Source: JBOFZL01 sp051655155
Lineage (GTDB): Bacteria; Bacillota; Clostridia; Peptostreptococcales; Filifactoraceae
Assembly: GCA_051655155.1 (NCBI GenBank)
Contig: JBOFZL010000083.1
Coordinates: 14,932-78,931, forward strand
Direction: 5' to 3'
Length of the DNA stretch: 64,000 nt
This document shows positions 34,007 through 44,294 of this stretch, piece by piece. The position numbers and the translations under genes are program-made. The notes under the pieces were generated by a model. The model was not told where the DNA came from and ran no database searches. It worked only from the letters and a program-made list of their open reading frames with translations. Positions within the stretch are counted from its first letter, which is position 1. Each line of letters starts with the position of its first letter.

Positions 34007-37000
34007 TTATCTTAAAAATTCCTGTTCTTTTGTTTTTTGTTTTTCTTCTGTTTTACTTTCTTCCTGATAAGCTCTAATCTGCCCTAAAATAGACGGCTTA
34101 TCCTCTGTTTTCTGTGTAGCTTCCTCTTTGGTATGCAGGTTATCCTCCACATCGTATGTTGACTCAAAATAGTCGCTGTCCTTAAAGTCATTGTCATATC
34201 TATCGAGAATACCGTCATTATCCATATCTTTAGAAAGAGGATCATAGAAGTTACCTTCATCATCAATATCAAGTCCAAGTGCTGCCATTAAATCTTCCGA
34301 GTCGACATAGACCAAATCAGTAAAGGAAGACAGCTCAATCTCATTTTTCATATTTCTTAGAGCTTCGTTTTCTCCCTTGTTTTCATAATCAAAACTCTCT
34401 GTTTTAATCGGTATATCTTCAATATACTGTGTCCATGTCTTATCCTCTAAATTAAGCTCATATTGGATGCTGTGTCTTTCGTCAGGCGTATTGGTATAGG
34501 CGATGCCAATGTGCCTTAGGTCAGGATACAGGGTATTAAATTCGTCATAACTATGATTTTCTTCATACTCTCTATTGCAGAAGTCAATGATGGCTCTTTT
34601 TACATCTTCTGCAAGGGGATTATCATTTCTCTTTTCTTCCACTTCTCCCATATCAAGGAGCTTATTCAGTTCAGCCAAGCGAAGCACCTTATTCTTTAGT
34701 TCATCGGCTTTTTCAAAAGGCTTTTGTAATTCCTCTTTGGCATTTTCAAGTTGTTCTTTTGTGCTGATGAGCTTTTCTTCAAGCCTCTTTAATTTATCAG
34801 GCATTTTCTCAATGGCATTATCAAGTCTTGTAATATTTCCATCCGCACTCGTTCCAAGCTCTCCTGAATGCTTTGCAGCACCGTTTAAGCTAAAGTTATG
34901 CTCATTGGTGAAGAAGTTGTAACTCACCTCTAAATCCATGTTTCTATACTTACCAATAATCTTACTCTCATTGATTTTAACTTTGGAAATCGCTTCAAGC
35001 AGCCTTTCTCCGGCTAATTTCTTATCGGTAATTTTATTTCCTGCAATGGTAATGGAAGTAAACTTTTCCTCGCCTTCTGCTTTAGGTTCTACACTTGATA
35101 TATCTTTCTTAACAACGTCTATAAGTTTTTCTGTTCTTGCTATTTCTTCTGGATAGTTTTTAGCCACCTTATCCTCTAATCTGTAACGATTGGACTTATA
35201 GTTTGCTTCAAGCATTTTAAGTTTTGTAACCTCATTATCCAAGTCCATCTTTTCCTTAATCTTTGGATCTCCTGTTGCAAGTGCTTTAATCTCGGCGTAA
35301 TTTAAGCTGCTTTCATCCACATCTTCCGCAACTCTTACAGGTGTCTTACTTGTCATAATTTGAGAAATGAACTTCTGCTTATTCTCTATTGTCTGCCACA
35401 AATACGCATCAAAGGTGTTCTCCGTAACATAACGATAGATATTTACTTCCTTGTTTTCATTGCCCTGTCTTACAATTCTGCCCGCACGCTGCTCTAAATC
35501 TGCAGGACGCCAAGGTACATCCAAATCATGAAGTGCAATCAGCTTATTTTGGACATTCGTACCGGCTCCCATCTTCTGAGTCGAACCCATAAGAATACGA
35601 ATTTCGCCTTTTCTTACCTTTGCAAAGAGTTCATCCTTTTGCTTGTCTGAGTTAGCTTCATGGATAAAGGCGATTTCTTCTTTCGGTATTCCCATTGCAA
35701 CGAGTTTTTCTCTAATATCATCATAGATATTAAACTCTCCATCACCTTTCGGTGTGGACATATCAGAAAACAATAGCTGTGTTGACCTATCTTCTTTTGT
35801 CTTATCCCAAATGGCAAACACATTTTTCACGCAGACATTTACCTTGCTGTCAGGATTATCAGGTAGCATCGGATTGATTAAACGCTGATCTAAGGCAAGT
35901 TTTTTACCGTCATTGGTAATTTTAAGCATATTATCTTCATCAGGCTCTACAACCCTATTTCTCACATCATCTGCTCTTTCAGATAAGCTCTTTAGGATTT
36001 CCTTTTGCTCCTCACTCGGCTCTGTTTTAATCACTTCATAGTGTGCTTCAGGAGTTGGAAGATTTAACATATCTGCTGTCTGAATATCTGCAACTTCCTT
36101 AAACATTGACATTAGTTCAGGCAAGTTATAGAACTTAGAGAAACGAGTTTTTACTCTGTATCCTGTTCCCTCCGGAGATAATTCAAAAGCGGACTGCGTT
36201 TCTCCAAAGGTAGAAGCCCAGCTATCAAAATGCTCCAAGTTATTCTTTTTAAGGCTATCGTACTGAAGATAACGCTGCATGGTATAAAGCTCAGTCATGG
36301 AATTTGATACAGGCGTTCCTGTGGCAAAGACAATGCCTTTTCCATTTGTCATTTCGTCCATATATCGACACTTCATGAACATATCAGATGACTTGAATGC
36401 CTCACTTTGCCCTATACCTGCTACATTTCTCATTTTTGTATGAAGGTACAAATTCTTAAAACTATGTGCTTCGTCCACAAAGATCTTATCAACACCAAGT
36501 TCTTCAAATGTTATAACATCATCTTTCTTAAAATCATCGTTTAACTTCTCAAGCCTTGTTTCAAGTTTCTTTTTCGTCTTTTCAAGCTGCTTTACCGTAA
36601 AGTTCTGATTTCTATCATGCTTATATTCCTCAACATAGTTTATGATTTCATAAATCTGATCTTGAATATGCTTCTCCTGATATTCCTTACTCATTGGGAT
36701 TTTTTCAAACTGCGTATGCCCGATGACAACGGCATCATATTCTCCTGTGGCAATTCTACCGATGAAACGCTTACGGTTTTTCGGCTCAAAGTCTTTTTTA
36801 TTAGCCACCATAATGTTGGCGGATGGATAAAGCTGCATAAACTCTCTGCCAATTTGCCCTGTTAAGTGATTCGGTACTACAAATAAAGATTTAGAACACA
36901 TTCCAAGTCTTTTAGATTCCATTGCAGAAGCTACCATTTCAAAAGTCTTTCCACTACCCACGACATGAGCAAGCAGCGTATTTCCTCCGTACAAACTTCT

Positions 37001-40000
37001 TGCAATAGCGTTTCTCTGATGAGGTCTTAAATCTATTTCTGTGGTCATTCCCTCAAAAGAAAGGTTACTGCCGTCATATTCTCTGTTACGGATAGAGTTA
37101 AAACGCTCGTTATATAATTTTACAAGACGGCTTCTTCTTTCCTGATCACTAAATATCCAGTTCTTAAATTCTTCCTTTAAAAGCTCCTGTTTCTGTCCTG
37201 CAAGAAGCGTCTCTCTTTTATTTAATACAGAAGTTTTTGAGCCATCCGGATTTACTATCTGGTCAAATACCTTTGTTTCTTTTAAGTTCAGTGCATCTTC
37301 AATCAGCTTATAGGCATTTACTCTTGATGTACCGTAGGTCATCTCTGCAAGATCATTTCCTCTGTCCCTGCTTTTTCCTTCTACATTCCATTCACTTGTG
37401 AGGTTTGAAAACTTAACCTTTATATCCCATCTTGCATAACCCGGAGTTTTAAGCGTTTCAAAGATGAATTTTTCAATATCCTTAATCGGTATCCAAGTAG
37501 CTCCGAGTCTTACATTGATTTCACTTGCTTCAAGCTCCTTTGGAAGAACTTTTGTAAGCTCTTCCTTTTGGTATTCCAAACGGTTCATTTCATAGCTTAT
37601 CAGCTCTTTTTCTTTTCCATTCTCGGCAAAACCAAGATGAGGAAGCTCTCTTTCCGTCTGTCTGAGCTTTGATAAGTAGCTATCTACTATGGCAATCTTA
37701 TCCCTGATATTTCCACTTAAGTATTCATCCTTTGTTACATAACCGTATTTATACGAATTGCTTCCATTGGCACAGGCAAAGGGCAAATCGCCATCTTCAG
37801 GGTTAAAGGAAAGCGGTCTGTAAAAGTTTTGTTCTTCTCTAATATTTAGGTAGATTTCCCCTCGAAGCTCCTCAATTAAAGTCGGTCTGTCTTTTCCTGT
37901 AAGACTTCCCATATAGTCAAAGTCCACATATCCTTTTTCAGATACCGATAAAACAAGAGCTTCTAAAGAGGTATCCACATGGTCTATGACTTTGGCTTTT
38001 GTAATGGTTCTTTTGGAGAAAATGTCTCCCTTTGCCTTGAAGTTTTCTTCTTCATCAAGGATTTCTATGGATGAAACAAGCGGGAAGTTGCTATCCTCTT
38101 TCAAGGCTCTAGTATTGCTTAAATTATTGATAAAGCCATGCTTCTTTGAAAAGTTGTCATATACTTCATTTAGTTTTTCCTGTGAAGTCTTGATTTCTTC
38201 CTCACTAAAATCTTCTTTCTGCTTGTAAATCACATCTTTTAAGGCAGCATTCAGTTCAAGATAATCCTTGATTTTTTCTTTGTTTTTATCGGTTACTTCC
38301 TTTTTGATAAACAGTGAGTTTTCTCTGTAATAGACTTCATCATCAATTAAGGTATAAGAGAAGTTCTTTACATCATCCGTTGCAGGGATTGAAGTAATTT
38401 CATCATCTAAAAGCTCTATTTCTTCATACTTGGCATCTTTTGAAATTCTTTCTCCTGCAATCTCGATTTTATCTTTTAATGAGGCCATATTTAGCTCTGT
38501 GCCTAAATAAGCTATCGGCTCACAAGTTAGAGTTTTCCCAAATCTTCCTGAAACTTCACGCATAGAGCCAAGCACCTGCTCAGGATGATCGACAAAGTAT
38601 TTGTTATATACAAGCCCCTTTTCATCTTCCGCAAGATGGATCCAATCTTCATCTCGCTCTAATACGCTATCTCTTTTCTTTAAGAAGATAATATCACTTG
38701 TTACTTCCGTTCCGGCTACGCCCTTAAAGGTATCATTCGGAAGTCTGATTGCCCCTAAAAATTCGGCTCTTGCTGCAAGATAGCGTCTTACACTTTCATC
38801 TTTTTTATCCATTGTTCCTGAAGATGTGATAAAGGCGATAATACCGCCGTTTCTTACTTTATCAATGGACTTGGCAAAGAAATAATCGTGGATAAGGAAA
38901 TTATTTTTGTTATACTCCCTGTCATTTATCTTATATTCTCCGAACGGCACATTTCCGATTGCTACATCAAAAAAGTTATTGGAAAAGGAAGTTTCTTCAA
39001 GTCCTTTAACCTGTATATCACTTTCAGGGTATAACAGTTTTCCAATCCTACCGCTTATAGAGTCAAGCTCTACACCATAAAACTTTGACTTGTTCATTTC
39101 ATCAGGAAGATTTCCTATAAAGTTTCCGATACCCATTGATGGCTCAAGGATATTTCCGTTCTTAAATCCCATACCGGAAAGTGTCTTATATACGCCGTCA
39201 ATAACAGTTTTAGGTGTATAAAAGCTTGTCAAGGTAGATTCTCTTGCAGCTTCATATTCTGCCTGTGATAAGTTTTCCTTTAGAAAGCTCCTCGCTTCTT
39301 TCCACTGTCCGTCCTTACTTTCATCAAAGACTTCGGAAAGTCCGCCCCAGCCCACATACTTTGCTAAAACTTCCTGAGCTGTACTGTCAAGTTCCCTTTC
39401 TCCACTCTCTACACGATTAAGCATAGAAATTGCTTCAAGATTTTGATTTAATCTTTCGCTTGGGCTTAACTTTTCAGGGAGCGTTTCTTCTGTAATTTTA
39501 AAGTTATGAGCTTTCTTTTTCTTTATTTCAATTTCTTCAATAGTCTGCTCGGGCTTACTATATGTTTGATTTTCAAATACCCTCTCAAGGTCGCTTTCCA
39601 GACGATAAGGAATTACATCGGAGCCTGTTATCATACCGCCAAGATACTCGGCATTATCCTTAACCGTTACCGTCTTTAGGTTATTTCCCATGTCATCAAA
39701 GCGTGTGATGGTATAGTTTTTGTCCTTGTATTTAATTTCATCTCCAACGATAAACGCAGGTCTTTCAGGGCTTACTTGTCTTAATAAATCTTCATTATTT
39801 GTAAAGGCTACAATAGGGATTTGATGGTTTCCACTTCTTACAGGATCAAGCCACAAATCATTTCTTTCTGTGATTTCATTCTTAGAAATTTCTCTGACTT
39901 TGTATTCTTCATGATTAAAATAGACAGTATCACCTGTTTTAACTGCAAAATCTTCTAAAAGACTTTCCTCTTTTTCATTCAGCTCTACTTCTTCTCTTTC

Positions 40001-42763
40001 TTTGATGTAATCAAATAAAGTCGCTTGAACAGGTTCTGCCTGTATTTTTTCCTCTACTTCTTCAGGTACTTCAAGCTCTGTAATATTCTCCTCAAAACTG
40101 AGTTCTCCGTTAAAGACAGATTGAAGCTCCTGCTCATCCATCTGTTTTACAAGTTCTGTATCTTTCAGCTCTCTAAAAGTCTTTGGAAAATCCTCTAAAA
40201 TAAGCCTTTGTGCGTTTAGTTCTTTCAGTTCCTCCAGATTGAAATATCCCCATTCAGGTTCGATTCCAAGAACAAGTCCAAAGGCATCGCCGCTTTCCCT
40301 GTCGTACTCTGTCATATACCAAGTCCAGTTTGAACGGAAAGGAATAATATATGCTGCATGGACCTCTTTATCCGCTAAAGATACATCCTCCTGTGCATAA
40401 AGATCCGGCACTCTTTTACGCATTTCATCGGTCATTAAGTTTTCAGGATCATCTTTAGAATAATATTGAGGTTTTTTTATTTCTTCTATCTCTGCCTTAC
40501 TTTCTATTTCTTTTTCTTCAAGATATAGATTTTTAGAAAGTAGCTCATCAACATGCTTTGCCACACTTGACCAAGTAAGGAACACATCTCTACAATCATT
40601 CTTTTGTAATTTAAGACCCTTTGCATCGTGCCATTCATCACTTCCCTTTGCCCCTGAAACGGCATGAGAATGACCTCCGATTCCGTACTCATCTTTTAGA
40701 AAATTCGCTTTTTCCTGCAAGGTATGATTTTCTTTGAAAAACTTAGTAATTCGCTCTTTTCCTTTATCGACTCCACTTCCTCTTGAAAGTGTAGCAAGGA
40801 CTTCATCTTCTGTGATAAAGCCTTGAACCTTTGGAAGCTCGGTAAGGTTAGAAATATATTCCTTTCTTGGTAGTGCAAGCTCCTGCAATTTCTGATAAAG
40901 GCTATCTACCTTGTGATAATGAAATCTTAGTACATCTTTGTTTTCTATATATCCTTTGAAAAAGCGATTGTACTCGGAAATAACATTTTTTAGATAATCA
41001 GGATTTTTAAGAGCTTCCGATAACTGTCTTGTTTCTTTCGGAAAACCACCACCTCTTTCTATAAAGTCAAAATAGCCCTGTGCTTTCCCTTCTTCACTTA
41101 AATCATGATATAGATACCATAGCGATTCTGAAACTTTATCTCTTTCATAATCCTGTGCTTCTAAAAGTTCTACATTTGTAGCAAACTCTCCATTTTCCAA
41201 AAGCTCATTGATTCTTCTTGCAGCATCACTCCAGCTTAAAATTTGCGTGCTATCTTCTCTTGCAGAAGTCCCATAAGCTAAATGAATGCCTTTATCCGAA
41301 TACCAGGAAGATACTTCTGCTCCATTAAGAAATACACCGTTTCCGCCTCTAAAGGTATCTTTAAGGTATTCTCCTAATTCTTCTACTGTTTTTCCTTTGG
41401 AAAATTCAGCAATGATAGGAAGTCTTTTGCCTTCATAGTTTCCACCGTTTACAAGAATACTGTCAATTTCATTTTGTGTAAGAGGTATTGTAAGTTTAAT
41501 TTGTCCTGAGCTGTTTTCAGGCAAAGAAAAAGAAGCCTTATCAGCTTCTCTTATCTCTCTATCCGTATTTTCTTTTAGATTTCCACTACTTCCTTGATTG
41601 TCACTTCTTTGAGTGCTGAAATCATCGCTTTGTACTGCGGATGGCTCTCGTTCTCTATTTTCCAAGCCATCATCAGTTTCGGCTTCTCTGCTCTCATAAA
41701 CTCTATCGCCTGTTTCTGAGTATCCATCAGGTGTTTGGTCAGTTTCTTCTCCTTGTATAGATCCAATAACATCTCGAAGTGGCTCTGCTCCTCGCTGCTT
41801 GAAAGAAACTCCATCCTCATCACTGCGTACACTGGATTCGGATATTCCCTCATAAAGTCCGTCTCTTCCTCTAACTGATTCAGTGTATTCTCTTTGATTT
41901 TCTCTATTATCTCGTCCGTACTCTCCATTTCGGAAAATTCGCTCGTTTTCACTAATTCTTTCCTGATCATCTCGTCGAAGTACATTTTCTTCTACCTCCT
42001 CTAATTCTTCTTTTATTTTAAAATATCCTGCTTTTTTGCTTCTTAAAACTTCTTTTTGAAGCTCTAACTCTTTACTTTTTTGAATGGTTGCATCAATGAC
42101 TGTTCCACTAATATCCGACACCGTTTCTCCAAGGCTCATAAGAGAAATGCTGTCAAGCATTGCAAAATTTTCCTTTAACAGCTCCTTATCCATGGGATAG
42201 TCTAACTTAAATCTTGAAGCTACTGCATAACTTATAGAATCCCTCACAAATTTAGTAAAAGAAATTCTATCTTCATCGGATATTCTAAGCTCATTCATCA
42301 GGCTATCTATTTTTTCATCTCCGTAAAGTCTGCTTAAAGAAAAGATATTTTCTAAGGTGCTTTCGCTTTCTTCATAGCCCTCAGCTTTTATCATTTCTTT
42401 TAATACATCTCTATGAGCTTCTTTATCAAATCTCCAAAGATTTACTTCATTGACATCTCTATTTTTTGAAACGGTTTGACTTATATCAAAGATATATTCA
42501 ACCTTTTTGTATGTGCCGTAGTCCTCTAAAATAGGGATACCTTTCTGCCCTCGCATAACCGTTCGGTTAAAGCGTTCCCTCCAGTAGTCAAACTTGGCAC
42601 AGGCTGTCGCTTCAGGATTTTTATCATAGATGCTTAATTGACTTCTAAAATCATACCTTTGATTGTTTCCGACAACCTTTAGGAGCTTCAAATATTCTGC
42701 TTCATTATGCAAAACATCTTGTTTTATTAGCTCCAAAATGTTATGAAAATCATTTATTCGCAT
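34007..42763 (-). CDS. Giant ICE protein: ArdC-like, N6-methylase and SNF2/DEAH helicase domains
   Basis: A 2918-residue protein typical of Tn1549-type elements. The N-terminus (~1-100) resembles an ArdC N-terminal domain (ending RGQKGIPILED). Residues ~260-420 are highly charged and disordered. A methylase domain shows ILEPSMGIGNF (~1204) and the catalytic-type NVPFGEY (~1270). The helicase has VGSGKTFE (~1932), VDEAHSFKN (~2095), ATGTPVSNS and RAGRIVRQGN (~2427). The C-terminus has a DxDxDG calcium-type motif and SILGQIRAYQEE. AGGAGG precedes the ATG. Its job in transfer, replication or anti-restriction is not known. A second reading frame of 136 codons is nested in the disordered part. Confidence 0.9.
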   Translation of the reverse strand: MRINDFHNILELIKQDVLHNEAEYLKLLKVVGNNQRYDFRSQLSIYDKNPEATACAKFDYWRERFNRTVMRGQKGIPILEDYGTYKKVEYIFDISQTVSKNRDVNEVNLWRFDKEAHRDVLKEMIKAEGYEESESTLENIFSLSRLYGDEKIDSLMNELRISDEDRISFTKFVRDSISYAVASRFKLDYPMDKELLKENFAMLDSISLMSLGETVSDISGTVIDATIQKSKELELQKEVLRSKKAGYFKIKEELEEVEENVLRRDDQERISENERIFRNGEYGRDNRENQREYTESVRGRDGLYEGISESSVRSDEDGVSFKQRGAEPLRDVIGSIQGEETDQTPDGYSETGDRVYESREAETDDGLENREREPSAVQSDDFSTQRSDNQGSSGNLKENTDREIREADKASFSLPENSSGQIKLTIPLTQNEIDSILVNGGNYEGKRLPIIAEFSKGKTVEELGEYLKDTFRGGNGVFLNGAEVSSWYSDKGIHLAYGTSAREDSTQILSWSDAARRINELLENGEFATNVELLEAQDYERDKVSESLWYLYHDLSEEGKAQGYFDFIERGGGFPKETRQLSEALKNPDYLKNVISEYNRFFKGYIENKDVLRFHYHKVDSLYQKLQELALPRKEYISNLTELPKVQGFITEDEVLATLSRGSGVDKGKERITKFFKENHTLQEKANFLKDEYGIGGHSHAVSGAKGSDEWHDAKGLKLQKNDCRDVFLTWSSVAKHVDELLSKNLYLEEKEIESKAEIEEIKKPQYYSKDDPENLMTDEMRKRVPDLYAQEDVSLADKEVHAAYIIPFRSNWTWYMTEYDRESGDAFGLVLGIEPEWGYFNLEELKELNAQRLILEDFPKTFRELKDTELVKQMDEQELQSVFNGELSFEENITELEVPEEVEEKIQAEPVQATLFDYIKEREEVELNEKEESLLEDFAVKTGDTVYFNHEEYKVREISKNEITERNDLWLDPVRSGNHQIPIVAFTNNEDLLRQVSPERPAFIVGDEIKYKDKNYTITRFDDMGNNLKTVTVKDNAEYLGGMITGSDVIPYRLESDLERVFENQTYSKPEQTIEEIEIKKKKAHNFKITEETLPEKLSPSERLNQNLEAISMLNRVESGERELDSTAQEVLAKYVGWGGLSEVFDESKDGQWKEARSFLKENLSQAEYEAARESTLTSFYTPKTVIDGVYKTLSGMGFKNGNILEPSMGIGNFIGNLPDEMNKSKFYGVELDSISGRIGKLLYPESDIQVKGLEETSFSNNFFDVAIGNVPFGEYKINDREYNKNNFLIHDYFFAKSIDKVRNGGIIAFITSSGTMDKKDESVRRYLAARAEFLGAIRLPNDTFKGVAGTEVTSDIIFLKKRDSVLERDEDWIHLAEDEKGLVYNKYFVDHPEQVLGSMREVSGRFGKTLTCEPIAYLGTELNMASLKDKIEIAGERISKDAKYEEIELLDDEITSIPATDDVKNFSYTLIDDEVYYRENSLFIKKEVTDKNKEKIKDYLELNAALKDVIYKQKEDFSEEEIKTSQEKLNEVYDNFSKKHGFINNLSNTRALKEDSNFPLVSSIEILDEEENFKAKGDIFSKRTITKAKVIDHVDTSLEALVLSVSEKGYVDFDYMGSLTGKDRPTLIEELRGEIYLNIREEQNFYRPLSFNPEDGDLPFACANGSNSYKYGYVTKDEYLSGNIRDKIAIVDSYLSKLRQTERELPHLGFAENGKEKELISYEMNRLEYQKEELTKVLPKELEASEINVRLGATWIPIKDIEKFIFETLKTPGYARWDIKVKFSNLTSEWNVEGKSRDRGNDLAEMTYGTSRVNAYKLIEDALNLKETKVFDQIVNPDGSKTSVLNKRETLLAGQKQELLKEEFKNWIFSDQERRSRLVKLYNERFNSIRNREYDGSNLSFEGMTTEIDLRPHQRNAIARSLYGGNTLLAHVVGSGKTFEMVASAMESKRLGMCSKSLFVVPNHLTGQIGREFMQLYPSANIMVANKKDFEPKNRKRFIGRIATGEYDAVVIGHTQFEKIPMSKEYQEKHIQDQIYEIINYVEEYKHDRNQNFTVKQLEKTKKKLETRLEKLNDDFKKDDVITFEELGVDKIFVDEAHSFKNLYLHTKMRNVAGIGQSEAFKSSDMFMKCRYMDEMTNGKGIVFATGTPVSNSMTELYTMQRYLQYDSLKKNNLEHFDSWASTFGETQSAFELSPEGTGYRVKTRFSKFYNLPELMSMFKEVADIQTADMLNLPTPEAHYEVIKTEPSEEQKEILKSLSERADDVRNRVVEPDEDNMLKITNDGKKLALDQRLINPMLPDNPDSKVNVCVKNVFAIWDKTKEDRSTQLLFSDMSTPKGDGEFNIYDDIREKLVAMGIPKEEIAFIHEANSDKQKDELFAKVRKGEIRILMGSTQKMGAGTNVQNKLIALHDLDVPWRPADLEQRAGRIVRQGNENKEVNIYRYVTENTFDAYLWQTIENKQKFISQIMTSKTPVRVAEDVDESSLNYAEIKALATGDPKIKEKMDLDNEVTKLKMLEANYKSNRYRLEDKVAKNYPEEIARTEKLIDVVKKDISSVEPKAEGEEKFTSITIAGNKITDKKLAGERLLEAISKVKINESKIIGKYRNMDLEVSYNFFTNEHNFSLNGAAKHSGELGTSADGNITRLDNAIEKMPDKLKRLEEKLISTKEQLENAKEELQKPFEKADELKNKVLRLAELNKLLDMGEVEEKRNDNPLAEDVKRAIIDFCNREYEENHSYDEFNTLYPDLRHIGIAYTNTPDERHSIQYELNLEDKTWTQYIEDIPIKTESFDYENKGENEALRNMKNEIELSSFTDLVYVDSEDLMAALGLDIDDEGNFYDPLSKDMDNDGILDRYDNDFKDSDYFESTYDVEDNLHTKEEATQKTEDKPSILGQIRAYQEESKTEEKQKTKEQEFLR
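41575..41985 (-). CDS. TnpV-like protein nested out of frame in the helicase gene
   Basis: A 136-residue frame on the same strand as the giant helicase but in another phase. It begins with ATG at 41985, eight bases after AGGAGG, which is a very good ribosome site. The protein looks real: VYAVMRMEFL, then KKLTKHLMDTQKQAIEFM and a helical C-terminus ending TIKEVVEI. This resembles, from memory, the transposon-encoded TnpV family (typically ...GKL-EHL-x-x-x-QAE... and EE-x-V-x-x-EL). In the same stretch the helicase frame encodes only disordered, low-complexity sequence. That asymmetry favours a true overlapping gene. Function is unknown, and it could still be a chance frame. Confidence 0.5.
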   Translation of the reverse strand: MYFDEMIRKELVKTSEFSEMESTDEIIEKIKENTLNQLEEETDFMREYPNPVYAVMRMEFLSSSEEQSHFEMLLDLYKEKKLTKHLMDTQKQAIEFMRAEKPKLMMAWKIENESHPQYKAMISALKEVTIKEVVEI

Positions 42764-42787
42764 TTTTACCTCCTTCTTTTTTCAAAC

Positions 42788-42820
42788 AAAAAAGGCGGTT
42801 AGATTTTACTCTAATCACCT
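42788..42820 (-). terminator. Intercistronic hairpin before the giant helicase gene
   Basis: A ten-pair stem (one mismatch) with loop GTAAAA, followed on the minus strand by TTTTTTG at 42788-42793. It lies between the AlbA_2 gene stop (42848) and the helicase ribosome site. The loop side AGAGTAAAATCT is the same as in the hairpin before topB, so the two are related elements. Confidence 0.65.
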
Positions 42821-42847
42821 TTAAATTCTGTGTATTGCAACTTACTT

Positions 42848-44275
42848 TTACTCATTAAGTTCCCAATGTCCATTATTACCACTACCTACATAATTCAGAT
42901 TATCTATCTCTTTTATAGCTCTTTCGATAGTCTTTACGCTAACTCCAGCTTCATCTGCAATAGCCTTTCTTGTAATCCTATCATTGCTTCTCACTTTTTC
43001 TTTAATAAACTCTGCGAGGGCTATCTTATCGTGAGAGACATCCTGAGCGACACTGTGAGCGACATCCTGAGCGACACCGCTTCCTCCAACTTTTTGAGTC
43101 GCTATTTTCTTCAAAGGAATAATCGTTCTAAATATATCTCCCTCCTCAAACAGAGGATCAACACCTGAATATAGCCTTGTATATTTATAGGTGTTTCTCA
43201 TACCTGAACCAAGCTCGTCAGCAAGCCCTATTTCTCTAAACACTTTTGAAATAGCGGGATTTTTAGGGAAAGGCTCAAACTTTTGTAAATCTAATGCTCC
43301 CATGCCATGAGCCAAGTTATTATTTTCAATCGTAATCTTCTCATCATCAATAATCATTTTTGCAGGGAAACCACTTGAATAATCTCTGTGAGCTAATGTA
43401 TTGGAAACAATCTCTCTAAGTATCCTATCCCTTGCATTGACATTTACAATTCCATCTAAGACAAATAAGTCATTCAAATGCTTTTGTCCAAATGCTATAA
43501 GCCTATCATAACTATCAATCAGATTTGTTATGACAACATCTCTATCATCATATCTATCCTTGTTTTCAACTCTAAATATTGCATCAGTTTTATGCTGTGG
43601 AAGAACTGACATAATAGAGTTGTCTTTTCCAAATAACAAAATTGCTGCTAATGTAATGCCCTCACGCCTTGTTTCCGGATCTGTCAGAATGAGATTTGCA
43701 CTTCGGAGAAGTTCCTCATAACTCATATTCTCCCAAACATGATTTTTGTTTCTTGCTACCGCCATTCTCTTGGCTTTATCAATAACATCAGTATCAAGAA
43801 ATTCTATATCAAGGTTTGGATACACCTTATTTACAAAATAGCTGCCTTGCTTTCTTGCATATAGCTTATAGACAAGTTCTGCATGATCTGTGATATTGAT
43901 GTCTCCTTCATAAGACCTATCCCATATTCTTCCATTATGCCTGCATACCTGATAACCTTCAGGCACTCGGATATAAATGACTTTTTTACCGTCAATCTCA
44001 AATACTTCCGGTAATAAATAAAGTGGCGGGTACATCTTCTGCGAATTGTTGATAGATGTTGTAAATTCTTTAATAATCTTATCAACTTTATCTTCGCTAA
44101 CACCAATAATCTCTCTATTATCATCTACACCAAGTAAAATATGTCCTCCATTTCTATTATTGAAAGAGCATACTGTATCAAAGACATCTTTGGTTAAAGC
44201 ATCCTTGGATTCTTTAAATTCAACATCTATCTTTTCTCCATTTTGAATTAACTTTTTTATTTCATCTATCATCAT
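42848..44275 (-). CDS. AlbA_2 (Schlafen-like) domain putative transcriptional regulator
   Basis: A 475-residue protein. The N-terminal ~130 residues are an AlbA_2 domain (IDVEFKESKDAL, FNNRNGGHILLGVDDN, IYIRVPEG), followed by a RecG-related C-terminal region (REIVSNTLAHRDYSSG, IENNNLAHG, ADELGSGMRN). A winged helix-turn-helix (KAIADEAGVSVKTIERAI) is at the end. Just before it are near-repeats of VAQDVAHS, a short duplication. Start chosen at ATG 44275 (or 44272) after AAGGTGGTG; the frame extends to a TTG at 44317, which would overlap the AbrB gene. Common on mobile elements; its target is unknown. Confidence 0.85.
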   Translation of the reverse strand: MMIDEIKKLIQNGEKIDVEFKESKDALTKDVFDTVCSFNNRNGGHILLGVDDNREIIGVSEDKVDKIIKEFTTSINNSQKMYPPLYLLPEVFEIDGKKVIYIRVPEGYQVCRHNGRIWDRSYEGDINITDHAELVYKLYARKQGSYFVNKVYPNLDIEFLDTDVIDKAKRMAVARNKNHVWENMSYEELLRSANLILTDPETRREGITLAAILLFGKDNSIMSVLPQHKTDAIFRVENKDRYDDRDVVITNLIDSYDRLIAFGQKHLNDLFVLDGIVNVNARDRILREIVSNTLAHRDYSSGFPAKMIIDDEKITIENNNLAHGMGALDLQKFEPFPKNPAISKVFREIGLADELGSGMRNTYKYTRLYSGVDPLFEEGDIFRTIIPLKKIATQKVGGSGVAQDVAHSVAQDVSHDKIALAEFIKEKVRSNDRITRKAIADEAGVSVKTIERAIKEIDNLNYVGSGNNGHWELNE

Positions 44276-44294
44276 CTTTGTTATTTCACCACCT

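Noticed and set aside
34084..34278. 64-codon frame inside the helicase 3' end
   Set aside because: It is a frame shadow of the duplicated DND module, rich in Met and Ile with no ribosome site, unlike the nested TnpV-type frame.
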